Assembly: GCA_009829735.1 (NCBI GenBank)
Contig: CM020620.1
Span: forward strand, 9,440,545 to 9,504,544
Direction of reading: 5' to 3'
DNA: 64,000 nucleotides
Origin: Pyropia yezoensis
Lineage: Eukaryota; Rhodophyta; Bangiophyceae; Bangiales; Bangiaceae
Below, piece by piece: positions 37,389 through 47,590 of the stretch. Positions within the stretch are counted from its first letter, which is position 1; every line of letters starts with the position of its first letter. Under the pieces are notes generated by a model. The model made no database searches. It was not told the DNA's origin and was given only the letters and a program-made list of their open reading frames with translations. The position numbers were made by a program, and so were the translations under genes.

Positions 37389-38066
37389 GTGGCCGTGCAC
37401 GTTGAACGGGTTCCTGGACGGCTTTCAAACTCCGCATATGCCTTCAGCAGGGCTCTCCCGTACTTGCTACACACAAAAAACGCGAGCGAGAACGCTTCTG
37501 AGCTCGCTGGACAGCGTCACACAGCAGACATGGGAAGCGTACGGCCGATTTCTCTCGATACCGTGGCCGACAAAATCGAATTGCACGACGACTTCTGGAA
37601 AACCATGATCTCTCACGCTGCGTTGCAACTTGTCGCCAAAAACGCCGGCTACATTGTACACGATCTGAAGCGTCGCTCGTCCCGTGCTCGGTGGTTGATC
37701 AGTCACCAGTTGCGGTGGCCATTCGGCCCACGCTTGAATTTGGCAAGCCCCCCGCCCCCCTCCGCCGCCCATCCTGCCGCCACACTACCCGCCGCGCGTC
37801 AGCCCGCCCCTCCCTCTCTGCCTTCGACCGCGACCCGCGCGTCCTCGCCGCATGTCTTCCCACTGCCACGGGTGCCCCCCCAACGGCCCCCCGTCTGCCC
37901 CCGCCACCCCCCTTCCCTCAACCCCCCCCGGCGCACCCCTGGGCCGCCTGCGCCCCCTCCGCCGCCTCTGCCCCCCACTGCCACGGGCGCCACCCCAACG
38001 GCCCCCCGCCTGCCGCCGCCCACCCCCCGCCTCCCGGCACGCCCCTCTGCCGCCACCGACCCCTAG
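37389..38066 (+). CDS. Hypothetical ORF next to a transposon-end-like sequence
   Basis: 226 codons open. The first ~115 residues have mixed, protein-like composition (ISLDTVADKIELHDDFWKTM; LQLVAKNAGYIVHDLKRR). The remainder is proline-rich low complexity translated from C-rich DNA and is doubtful. It begins ~30 bases after TAAAGGTGTATCCCATTCAA (about 37355), which resembles the terminal repeat of the element at 26365. This suggests a transposon-borne gene of unknown family. No matching opposite end was found nearby. Confidence 0.25.
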   Translation: MAVHVERVPGRLSNSAYAFSRALPYLLHTKNASENASELAGQRHTADMGSVRPISLDTVADKIELHDDFWKTMISHAALQLVAKNAGYIVHDLKRRSSRARWLISHQLRWPFGPRLNLASPPPPSAAHPAATLPAARQPAPPSLPSTATRASSPHVFPLPRVPPQRPPVCPRHPPSLNPPRRTPGPPAPPPPPLPPTATGATPTAPRLPPPTPRLPARPSAATDP

Positions 38067-41000
38067 ATACACCCGGTCCGCCGCGTGCCAGGCGCCCAAC
38101 ACCCCCCACTGTCCCCGCTCACCTTATTACCACCCCCCCCTTTTGACAGACTCGCCCGGCCGCCACCGCCCCGACCACCCTCCCAACCACATTCCCGCCT
38201 CACGCCATGGCGCCCAGACTGCAGGTGCTTGCCGTCGTCGCCAGTACGCATCGTGCCGTGTGCTGCTGCCAAGTCGACGGGTGGTAGGTGGCCAGCGACG
38301 CCGCCTACGTCACCCACCGCCGCCACCAGTCCCGCCACCGCCGCCGCCACCGGTCCCGCCTCAGTACCGCTGCGTGCCCGCCACTGCTTCCACGCACGGG
38401 CCAAAAAGTTACCGCCGCGGGCCTCGCGAAAGTGGGCGGCACTCAGGCTGTAGCGAAGGCCGGGGACGGGTGCCAGTCGACGACACCCCTTGCGCCGGGG
38501 CAGCGCGTACACCCGGTCCTGCAGCGGCGCGTCCGAAGTGGTGCTGCTGTCACTGTTGCCCGCCGCGGCAGTGGGGTCCACCAGCCTCCGTGCCACCTTT
38601 TTCCCCTCGTGACGGGGCACAGTCCACCGGGACAGGCGCGTGCGACGCAGCACACGCCGCACCGAAGTGGCGAGCTGGGTGCGGCGGGCCCGTCGGATGG
38701 ACGCCTGCGGCCCACGCCGCACGCGCCCGTGGCCACAGCAGGGGCTCGCCGTCTGGTAGGTCTTTGCCTCGGGGCACGTCGTCGCACCCGCCGCCGCCGG
38801 GGCCACCGCCGCCGCATCATCGTCGCTCCCCTCGGGTGACGACCGCCGCGCTTTTCGCTTGGAGCGGCCCCCCCCTGTCCCCGCCCCTGCAACCGGGGCG
38901 CCCGCCGCCGCCCGCTTGCTAGACCCCCTGAGTGGGTGGCCCTCGGGAATGGTTGCGGCTGCCGCCACCCCCTCTTGGACGCCCGCCCCACGCAGGAGCG
39001 CCACGGCCGCCCGGTTGAGCGCGTCCAAGCCCATGTGGCGGGACCACGCGGCGCGCATCGCGGCTACAACGGGGCGGGTGGAGAGGTCTGCCGTCGCCAC
39101 GCGCTCACCCGGTGCTGCCGACAGTACGGCAGACCGTCCCGGATCTCCGCCGACCATATGGAGCCACCGGACGCGCGCCAACGGCAGGCCAGCCCGCTCG
39201 AGCTGCGTCAGTACCCCCACCCGGGACGCAAAGCCTTTGCCGCTGCGGTCCCGTGCACGTCCACCGCCGTCCAGCTTCTTGGCCGAGGCCACCGCCCGCG
39301 CCTCGGCCTCTGCGGCCGTGTCGGGTCGAGACAGAAAAAACGTCACCGCCACGCCGTCGGTAGACAGCTGGGAGGAGGCCCGGTTGGCGCGGTCACCGAC
39401 ACCCGCCATGGCGGCCAGCACCGCTGCACCGCCTGCTCGCAGCTCTGGCCATGCCCGAAGACTGGGGTGGCGACGCACCCCAACGCCAGTGGCGACCGAA
39501 ACTGCCGCAACAGGGCGAGCATCTTGTCCGGCACCAGCGTGCTGTGACCGTGGAGCACCGCTCGGGCGCCAGGGATGAGGGCGTACGGGCTCTCCACACC
39601 CACAATCAGGACGTGGTGGAGAAACGGCACGTACGCCCACCAGCAGCGCTTCTTCACAGGCGTTGCCGGAAAGAGGCCCGCCACAGAGCGTGGCATGGCC
39701 GCCCGCATGACGGCCACCCGTTGCGCCTGCGCCTGGACCAGGTGCAGGGGGACGCCGTCGAGGCCCCGCCGGCCCGGCGTTGCCTTGTCCGCGGTACCCC
39801 CGCGGAAGCGCGCGGCCGCCCACCGCGTTAGTCGCCGCTCCGTGTCCCAGGCAGAGCTGCCCGCTGGAGCATCCGTGGCAGCGGAAGAGGTGGCCAGCGC
39901 GTCCTTGGCCGCCTCGGCGCCCAGCTTGCGACACGCCGCGTCCGCAAACCGCCCGGCGTGGGTGGCCACGATGGTGGCGACGGGCTCCCATCGTGCCGTG
40001 TTGTTGCTCGCCGGAAGATACCGGTCGCACGCAGCTGCCGTGACGGCCATCATCTGCGTCAGGGCGTAGGAGAGCGCCTCAGCCAGCAGCGGGTGGCTCG
40101 TCGTCGCCACAGAGCGGGCGCGCGCCATCCGCGTGTTGGCCCGCCCCTTGCCACACCCCGCACACACGGTGCCCGCCTGCAGGGGACTGCCAGACACACC
40201 CTCGCAGCCGCAGGCATACATCAACCACAGCCAGACGGGCGCCCAGATTGCGGGCACGGCCCCCGTCTAGTCGGCGTCGTCGGCGGCCGCGTCCGCGACG
40301 GTCGACACCAGGCGCCGCAATGCCACGTCGAGGACGCGGAGCATGAGGAAGCGGAGCTTGGTAGCCGCCCCAGAGAGGTCCTCCAGCTCTGCTTGCAGCG
40401 CCGTCTCCACCGCCGCGCGCGTGTCGGCGTCGTCCATGTCGTCCCCAAACACCGCCCTCGCGAGGACGCCCACCGGCACGGTACACGCCCGCGTCTGCCG
40501 TCCAGTGCTCTGAAGCGGGTCCTTGCAGTCGGGGTCGACGCCGCGGTCGTAGGCCGCTGACACACCCCCACAGTGCCGCTGCACCGGGCAGGCGGCGTCC
40601 CCGCTGCTGTGGCCCCCTCCCAGGCAGTCGCGACACCTGGACGCGGCCGCCGCCGCCGCCGCCGGGACGGCGGCGGCAGCGGCGGCGGCAGCGGCTGCCG
40701 CCGGCCCTGCACCAGCCGGGGCCTTGCGTGAGCGGACCTTGTGCCCCGGCTCGCCACATCCGCCACACTTTTGCGTCCGCCCCTTGCGGGCGGGCGGTGC
40801 GTCCGTGGCAGCCTCGCGCCGGGGCACGCTCGCGGCGGCCACGCCAATCAGACCAGCGGCCGTCTTGGCGCGTGCGGCGAGCTCCACCTCGGCCTCGCTT
40901 GCCGCCGCCCGACCACCACAGTACACGCTGACCGCCTGTGCCGCGCCTGTGATCGCCGCGACGAGGTCCTCGCCGGCGCCGTCGAGGGGGCCCGCCGCCT

Positions 41001-41264
41001 CCTCATCCTTGGCCGCCTGCTGCACCTGCGCGACGGCGGCAGACCAGCCGGCCGACGAGGCCGCGTCGCCCCCTGGGGGTGCAGACACGCCCTGCAGGCG
41101 GCTCAGGTTGGCGGCGAGCACCGCCCGCTTAGGCGTCACCACGTTGCGTGCGTCTTGAACGTACGCCTGCTCGTATGCCGGGTCCCACTCCTCGTCTGAG
41201 ATGGTGTCGCGTCCAGCCCGTCGACGCCAATGTCTTGGTCGCTGCCGTCGTCATCGTCGCTCAT
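38063..41264 (-). pseudogene. Zinc-knuckle ORF set of an unclassified mobile element (frameshifts, in-frame TAG)
   Basis: The likely start is ATG 41264 (MSDDDDGSDQDIG). After a one-base frame change near 41210 it continues ISDEEWDPAYEQAYVQDARN and then an open frame to a TAG at 40267-40269. This part has two zinc-knuckle-like motifs (CGGCGEPGHK; CRDCLGGGHSSGDAAC). The same frame continues after TAG to about 39343 with a C-x-C...C-x2-C zinc site (YACGCEG; VCAGCGKG) and a region with CWWAYVPFLHHVLIVGVESP. A further frame change near 39430 leads to AVTFFLSRPDTAAEAEARAVA and a basic alanine-rich tail. The layout (zinc knuckles, decay, repeats on both sides) suggests a transposon protein. No DDE, YR or RT signature is certain, so I do not name the family. 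TAG 40267 may be the true end of the first protein. Confidence 0.4.
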
Positions 41265-41278
41265 CGTGAGTCCTGGGC

Positions 41279-41305
41279 GGGGGGGGGGGGGGGGGGGGGG
41301 GGGGG
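41279..41305 (+). repeat. Poly-G tract (27 G)
   Basis: Uninterrupted G run just upstream (on the minus strand) of the zinc-knuckle ORF start at 41264. Similar G/C runs lie at 41561-41600, 44048-44067, 51654-51672 and 54717-54750. Confidence 0.9.
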
Positions 41306-42249
41306 ATGGAGGCGGATGAGCGGGAAGTGTGTGTGGGAGCGACTGTGAGGAGGGTGGGTGAGTGGGATTGTCGACGGTGGCTGACGGGGTCGGCAAAGAT
41401 GGGGAACCGAAGGGCACCACCTACCGCCCTATTTATCGTCTGTCAAGGCACCATCCGGACCGGGGTCCGCACTCGATGCCGTACGCGTGCTGTAGATGCT
41501 GGCGATGGGCTACACGGGCCGTCAAGCGGCCGGCGGTCCCGGTCCTCCCAGCCCCCCCCCCCCCCCCCCCCCGATCCCCCCGCCCCCCCCTCCCCCCCCC
41601 CGCTGCCCGCCCCCCGCCACCCCCCAACCGACGCTACCTCTCGCCCCCTCGGTATCTGAGCGTACACCGTCGTCGCACAGCAAGCAACTCTGCCAGAACC
41701 GGCTGCCGTCGGTCGTTCTGGGTCATCGACCACTGCCGGGCAGGGGGCAGAGCGGAAGATTCTCGCACCGCCACGTGCGCCTGCGCGGTGCACCCAAATG
41801 GCCTGTCACCAGCACACGACACCACGCGGGCCGCGTGGACCTACGGCTCTCGTCAGACCCGGGGGCGCCGAGGGAAACGACTGACCTGACCTGCATGTGG
41901 CTGAACGTGCGGCCGACGGATGAGAGCACCCATCCCCGGACACCCCCGTCACCGTCCAATTCAAGATCATCTCGCGCCGCCGCCCAAATCCCCTCCCCTC
42001 CCGTTCGATCCGCGTCGGTGTCAGCCGGTGGTCGGGCTTCTCAGAATTCGAAATTTAATTCGCCCCCCCTCCCCCGCCCGTCGCCCTCTCTTTATGGTTT
42101 CCCCCCCATCATGACGCAATCGGAAAACACTTATTCACGCGCCCACACAAAAGAACAACAATGTGACCGCCCAACTCGTTCCGTTATGCACCAAACGCGA
42201 GACGTCAGCTTTGCCGAACAATGTCGACAAAGATCCGAAGAGCGTTACG
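41306..42249. other. No gene recognised; C-rich tracts
   Basis: Contains long C runs at 41558-41610. Open frames through them are proline-rich artefacts. Confidence 0.45.
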
Positions 42250-43775
42250 TACAGTCGGATACCCAATATGATCCCAATACTATCCGTACGGCGAAGAACG
42301 AGATCCGTACGGATCGATTTGACAACAGGCCACCCATCAAATCCAGGCCCTGGGCTGGTCAATTCTTGGTGCTAGCACCCCCAGCGCAGCGGGTCTTAAA
42401 CCGTGTATCTTATCTTCCGTGCCGGCACGTGCGCGCACTGTCAAATGCCTGTTTGCAGGCCCCGCGGGCCCGGGCGTCGCCGCTTCTGCAAGCCGTAAAA
42501 TTTTACATTGTCAGCGGTGCACGCCTTGGCATCAAAAAAACGCTGCAGGGCATGCACAATTTAAAGTGCGGCCCTGGTCGCGCAAAACACTGTGCCTGCA
42601 GCAGCATCCACAAACACGTGAATGCCGTGCCCGTCGCATGCATTGCATTACGCGTTCATGTGAGGAAGCCTGCACAGCAGTGCAGCAGTGCAGCACCAGC
42701 GACTGACACCATTCGGGCACGTCATGAAGCGCGGATATTGCTGTACAGGCACGTACTCTCGGGTCACAGTCGCCTCGTTGTGCGCCCCGCCGCACGCCCC
42801 TCCGGCGAGACGGACACAGGCCGTGAGAATGTAGGCCTTGCCGTCCTGATGACGGTCGTCGAGGAGAGAAAAAAAAAAGAGTAGGAAGCACGGTCATAAC
42901 GCGGCCGTGCGCGCTCTTGCACGCGGAAATCGGGCTTTACGGGGCCCCTGGGCGCCCCCCTGCAATCCCGTGTACGCCTGTCCGGGCCCAATGCACGGAA
43001 AATAAGATACACGGTTTTAGATCCGCTGCGCAGCGGCTATCACACCCCCCACACGACGGGGCATCGACTCCACCAGAGACTTGAAAAACGAAGCAGGAAT
43101 GGCGTCCCACCCGTCGCGCAGAGCCAGCCAGCCGCGGTGCGCTGTGGCCCACACAAGGCGCTTGGCGACGTTCTTGGCAGACAGGAAGGGTTTCTTGGCC
43201 GCTACCCTGGAGTTAAAACCCAAGCTCTGGACGGCCCTGCGGACAGCGGAGACTGACACTGGTCCCTTCTCGGGCCCTCCGGTCGCTTGGGTGCGCGTGT
43301 TATTCACCATCTCCTTCAGGGATGCCACAGAGGAAAACCCGTCGGTGTCAAGCGCCCGCTTGAGGTTACAGAGCTCACGGTCCGTCAACACCTTGGGGCG
43401 ACCGCGCTTGTCCTCCCTGGCGCGGGCGGACTCCGAGCGGATGTCCATAGCTGCGCAGGCGATGGTGCTCTTGGAGCGCCTCAACTCCGTACCGATGGCC
43501 CGGAAGGACCTCTTCTGTTGGAGAAGGCCAGTGATGACCCCGCGCGCTCACCGTCGGACTGAGGGCGACGCGATGAGCCCGCCATGGTGCCTGCCGACCA
43601 CGGCGGAGTCCTGGGCGCTGAGCTGTGGGCTCACATACACGGACGGTGCTGTGGCACTTGGGCGCGACCACGCGCTGAATGGGGCAATCTGGTGCCATAA
43701 GCCGCATCGGGCAGCCGGAACTGGCACCTTTAACTGTTTTCAAAAGCGTACGGATAATATTGGGTACCGACTGTA
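42250..43775 (-). mobile_element. Tc1/mariner-type element, internally deleted
   Basis: The terminal inverted repeats start CAGTCGG(A)TACCCAATAT and both include TATCCGTACG. The left end is at 42252; the right end is at 43773 in inverse orientation. The left arm carries an extra 11 bases. TA flanks both ends (42250-42251, 43774-43775), the standard Tc1/mariner target duplication. A minus-strand transposase relic lies inside. A second inverted repeat (42384-42422 with 42993-43031, 36 of 39 paired) lies between the transposase stop and the left end. It includes an inverted copy of the transposase 3' end. Confidence 0.8.
43017..43585 (-). pseudogene. Tc1/mariner transposase relic lacking the catalytic core
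   Basis: ATG at 43585 begins MAGSSRRPQSDGERAG. A one-base frame change near 43540 leads into a helix-turn-helix region (LLQQKRSFRAIGTELRRSKS) and a second helix-turn-helix containing GRPKVLTDRELCNLKR. After KRLVWATAHRGW the sequence jumps directly to WDAIPASFFKSLVESMPRRV, which is the normal C-terminal end of Tc1-family transposases. The DDE catalytic domain that should lie between is missing. The stop TAA is part of the internal inverted repeat. It can bind DNA at most, by family knowledge; it cannot catalyse transposition. Confidence 0.8.
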
Positions 43776-44089
43776 CATCACGCGACTCGGTCTGCCCTGG
43801 CCAAGACTGATGGTGGTACCATGGGCCACACACGGTCCCGCCCCCCCCCCCTTCCTCCCCATCGCCCAACAAGAGTGCCTTGCCATATGAGCCTTTGTCC
43901 AACTTGTCACGCAACTCAAGACATCAACGACAGCAGTTGTGAACAACACTGGAGAACAACCGACCACCACATGAAAAGCGACACCTTCAAAGCATAAAAA
44001 AGAGGGGGAGCCGTACAGTCCCACCCCCCCTCCCCCCCATCCCCCCTCCCCCCCCCCCCCCCCCCTTCCCCCCCGAGAAACAAAAGATA
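43776..44089. other. No gene recognised
   Basis: Short spacer between the Tc1-like element and the helicase frame, with poly-C runs around 44020-44070. Confidence 0.45.
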
Positions 44090-44116
44090 CTCCCGACTAG
44101 TACATCCTGTCGGGAG
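44090..44116. terminator. Hairpin overlapping the helicase stop codon
   Basis: CTCCCGAC (44090-44097) and GTCGGGAG (44109-44116) pair with an 11-base loop, beside a long C tract and across the end of the helicase frame. It could shape the 3' end of the transcript. Function is inferred only. Confidence 0.35.
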
Positions 44117-47100
44117 CCACAATGTCGATGTGCTCGCGGCCGGGTAGACCTGGCTGCCTCCACCTACGGCGGACGGTGTCCCACCAGCTCTTCCACACAC
44201 CTCCAGAGCTTGAAAGGTAGTCCATGTCACCAATCACGTGGAGATGGCTCTGTGCCCGAGACATCATGACGTTCACGCGCCGCTCGTCGGACAAAAAGTC
44301 GGTGCTCCCGCCGGGCGTGACCCCAGGCTCTGACCGCACGAGGGAGAGTATGACACAATCCACAGAAGCGCCTTGGCAGCCATCCACGGTGGACATCCTG
44401 ACGTCGGCACATGGTCTGCTGGGCAGCCGCCCGCTGTCTCTCACCGACTGCACCACTTCATTCAGCTGGTTCCGCTGCGCAGTGTACGGGGTGATGTGCA
44501 TCACCTTCAGCTCGGTAGCCCCGCTGGGCGTCGCCCACGCCAGCAGTAGATCCGTAAGAGCCATCTCGACCAACCGAAGCTCTGCAAGGTTAATCAGGCT
44601 CTTGTTGTTGGGGGTGGTGGAACCCGACCTGTGCGCCCGATCGTTGGCCGGCAGGCGGGAAGTGTCTGTCACTTGCAGCCCTCCGAAGCGAATACGCCGT
44701 CTCGGATGGTTTAGCCACGCGGGTGTTCCAAACCCCTCCTCATGGCGGGCCTTGGGCCCACGCCCGTCCGACCACATGCCAATGTGCCGGCAAAAGACTT
44801 GTCGGAGAAGGGACCATAACAGCGACCGCATGCGGTACTGCACGGAGAGGATGACGCAAGCGGTTAGAATCCGGGCGAGCCGCTCAAAAACGCTAGATGT
44901 CATCAGCCGTGTCTCGCCTCTGTACTCCCGGCGCTCGGCCTCAGCTGGGCATTGTCGCCAACAAGGACAATGCACTTGGTCCGCTCTGCCGGATGACCGT
45001 CCTCTTCTTCGTCTCACGAGCCACCCGCACGCCCTGTCCGCTTGGCGCGAACAATGGCGGCGACAGACGCAGGGACGCTTGTTGCCGCACCCTCGTTAAT
45101 GATAATGGCGTCAAAGCCTTGACCCCCCACGGGCCCTCCTGTCGACGTTGATGTCGTTGTGACAATGACGGACGCATCGCCCACGATGCGCTTGCGGAGC
45201 TCCCGTTCCGCACGCTGCTGGCGACGAAAGGCAGCCTCCAGGGCTTGCTCCGCATCGGCACATTCCTCGAGGGGGTTTTGTTACCCACCCGCGCCCGGCT
45301 CTGCACCCTGGGCGCGGGAGCGATCCACACGACCGCCCGAATCGGCCACCCGTGCCCTTGCCCGATCCACCGCGGCTGTTACGGACGGGTAGGCGACAGG
45401 AAGGCGTTCGTCCACCACGGCGTCAATGTGCGTTGTCCTGGCACGGTGGCCACTCGGAGGGGGTTCACCCACACGGAGGAGCGTCACGGTATCGGGTTTC
45501 GCGACGCCGTGTCGACCCGGAGCCCCCGACGGACAGAAAAACTCGTGCACTGCGTCTAACAGCTCGTCACACGCCGTGTTGGTGCGCGATATCAGCAGCA
45601 CCCGCCCGTCTGGCAGGGTCCCAAGTACCATGTCCACCATGGAGACAATGGCGCGTGTCCTGCCCGTCCCGGGGGGGCCCGTCACCAGCTGCACGTCACA
45701 CTCGTCCGACAACAGCCCCCGGCGCATGCAATCGACTTCGCGCCACTGGAACTCGTCCAGGTGGGCGTAGCGTGGAGGAGCACTCTGCAGGGGGGGAGCC
45801 CCCGGTGCCGGTACAGGTACCACCTGCTGTCCCCCGTGCGGAGGCGCTGCGTGGATGGCGAGCGCCCTCCGCATGACTGGCGGAAGTAGGTCCCAGTGGC
45901 CGAGGCTGCCAAACTCGCGGCTGTCCGACAGGACACTATGAGACAGGGTGACGACCACATTCGCCGTCCGGCGATGGAGCACCCGCTGCACGTCTGAATG
46001 ACGCACCGCAAACCAGCACAGCCGGGGGGGACCGGATGCGCCACCGTGGCGCGCCGTGCCGGCGTCATCGTCCTGCTCGTCCAGCCCCGGGCCAGGCGTC
46101 TTGTCCACCCACCACTGGTCTGCCCCCGCGGGCGGTGGGCCACCAACCCCCCCGCCGGGCTGCCCCTCTTTGTCCTCGCAGCGGCCAATAGACAACGCGT
46201 CCACGGGGGTGTTGCACACCGAGCCGACGGGCTCCGGTACCCAAAAGGCACACAAAGCACCCGGGGTGGCGTCTGTGGGGTCCACTTGACACTGTCCCCC
46301 GCGGTCCTTGTGGCGGCGGTGGTGGCGCGCAGCGTATCCCCCCGTAGGGCGGTCGCCCCCACCGGGGGGACCACCCCGGGGGGCGAGCATACGCACGAGC
46401 ACGTTGCACATGCGACACGCCCGCGGGTCGTCCAAGATGGAGCCACCCACCTGCGGCGACGACAGGGTGATGGGCGCGTCTGTGCGAGCCACACCAAAGC
46501 GGGAGCACAATGACGATGTGGTCACGCGCCCAACTCGTCCGCCGCCGCCGCCATTGCCCTTGTTGCTGCCTTCAATAGACTGCTCCACCGCCTCTGTACC
46601 GCGAGCGGCGAGCTGGCGCAATGTGGCGACAACGATGGCCTGCCAGTGGCCCCCAGGTCCTCTTGCGTACAACGGGGACGAGCGCAGGTGGGTTGGGACA
46701 CCCTTCCACCCAGACTCGGACGTACAGAGCGTCAACTGACCGAGCGCCACCCGATCACCATCCGCGCCACACAGTGTAAGAGGACTGGCCTGGCTGGCAC
46801 CATCACCCGCCGCTGCCGCTGCCGCGGGCAGAGGTGCAGCAATGGGAGACGCGTCCCCCCCACCAGCCGGGGACCCGACATAAGGGCCTCCTACGCCGGG
46901 AGCCCCACCTCCAACAACAGCCGCACCCGCGTCTGCAGCTGCAGGCAAAGCGGGAGAGGGCTCCTCCCCCCGAGCCTCTGCCGTGCCCACAGCAGCCATT
47001 CCGGCCGTGTCGGTTGCTGCAGCAGTACCAGGTTCAGCAGGAGCACCCCCGATAACACCCGCGTCGGCCACGGCCGTTGTGCCCGCAGGAGCCCCACCAA

Positions 47101-47590
47101 CACCAGGAGCACCGACAGCCACAGCATCCACCGCGCCTGTGGCTATACCCGCCGCCGATATAGCATCGGGAGCAGCAGCGGTAACAGCAACCTCCGGCGT
47201 AGAGGGCCCGCTTGGGACGGCTGCCGTCGCGGAGGAGGTGGCAGCTACCGACGCGACGGAGGTGGCAGCACTCCGACCTACTGCCACACGGGCGGCCGCC
47301 CCAGTGGAAGAGGACGTCGGCCGCTGCCCCCTTACCAGTTGGCCGGCCCGGACTACCCGGGCGACACTGACGACATTCACGTCATCGTTCTCCGCGTCAT
47401 GCCAGTCATCATCGTCGTCAACGAACAAAATGATGCTAGCGGGTTCCGCATCATACGCAGGGGAAACGGCCTGGCCAGCCAAAACATTGTCTGGGACCGC
47501 CACTGCGGGCAGGTAGCACACAAACTGGACTTCGTCCCCCGTGTCGTCGCCAATGGTAATGACTTCGGGGTCACCGGACGGAATCGCCAT
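44097..47590 (-). pseudogene. UPF1-like superfamily 1 helicase region with disabled ATPase motifs
   Basis: The frame from 47590 starts MAIPSGDPEVITIG, passes an Ala/Gly/Pro-rich region and a cysteine/histidine patch, then reaches FQWREVDCMRRGLL and motif I GPPGTGRTRA, where Arg replaces the Walker A Lys. It stops at TAA (45281-45283). The same frame continues with motif II FDAIIINEGAA (Asn for the Walker B Asp), a TGA (45014-45016), and motif III CIVLVGDNAQL. After a one-base shift near 44930, motifs follow: SVFERLARI, QYRMRSL, ITPYTAQRNQL, STVDGCQGASVD and ERRVNVMMSRAQSHLHVIGD. The order is that of UPF1/SMG2-type SF1 helicases. With two stops, one frameshift and two invariant residues changed, it is very unlikely to be an active helicase. 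Confidence 0.78.

Noticed and set aside
41500-42884. 462-codon plus-strand frame with long proline runs
   Set aside because: It crosses poly-C tracts and a Tc1/mariner element end and has no conserved motif, so it is most likely non-coding.
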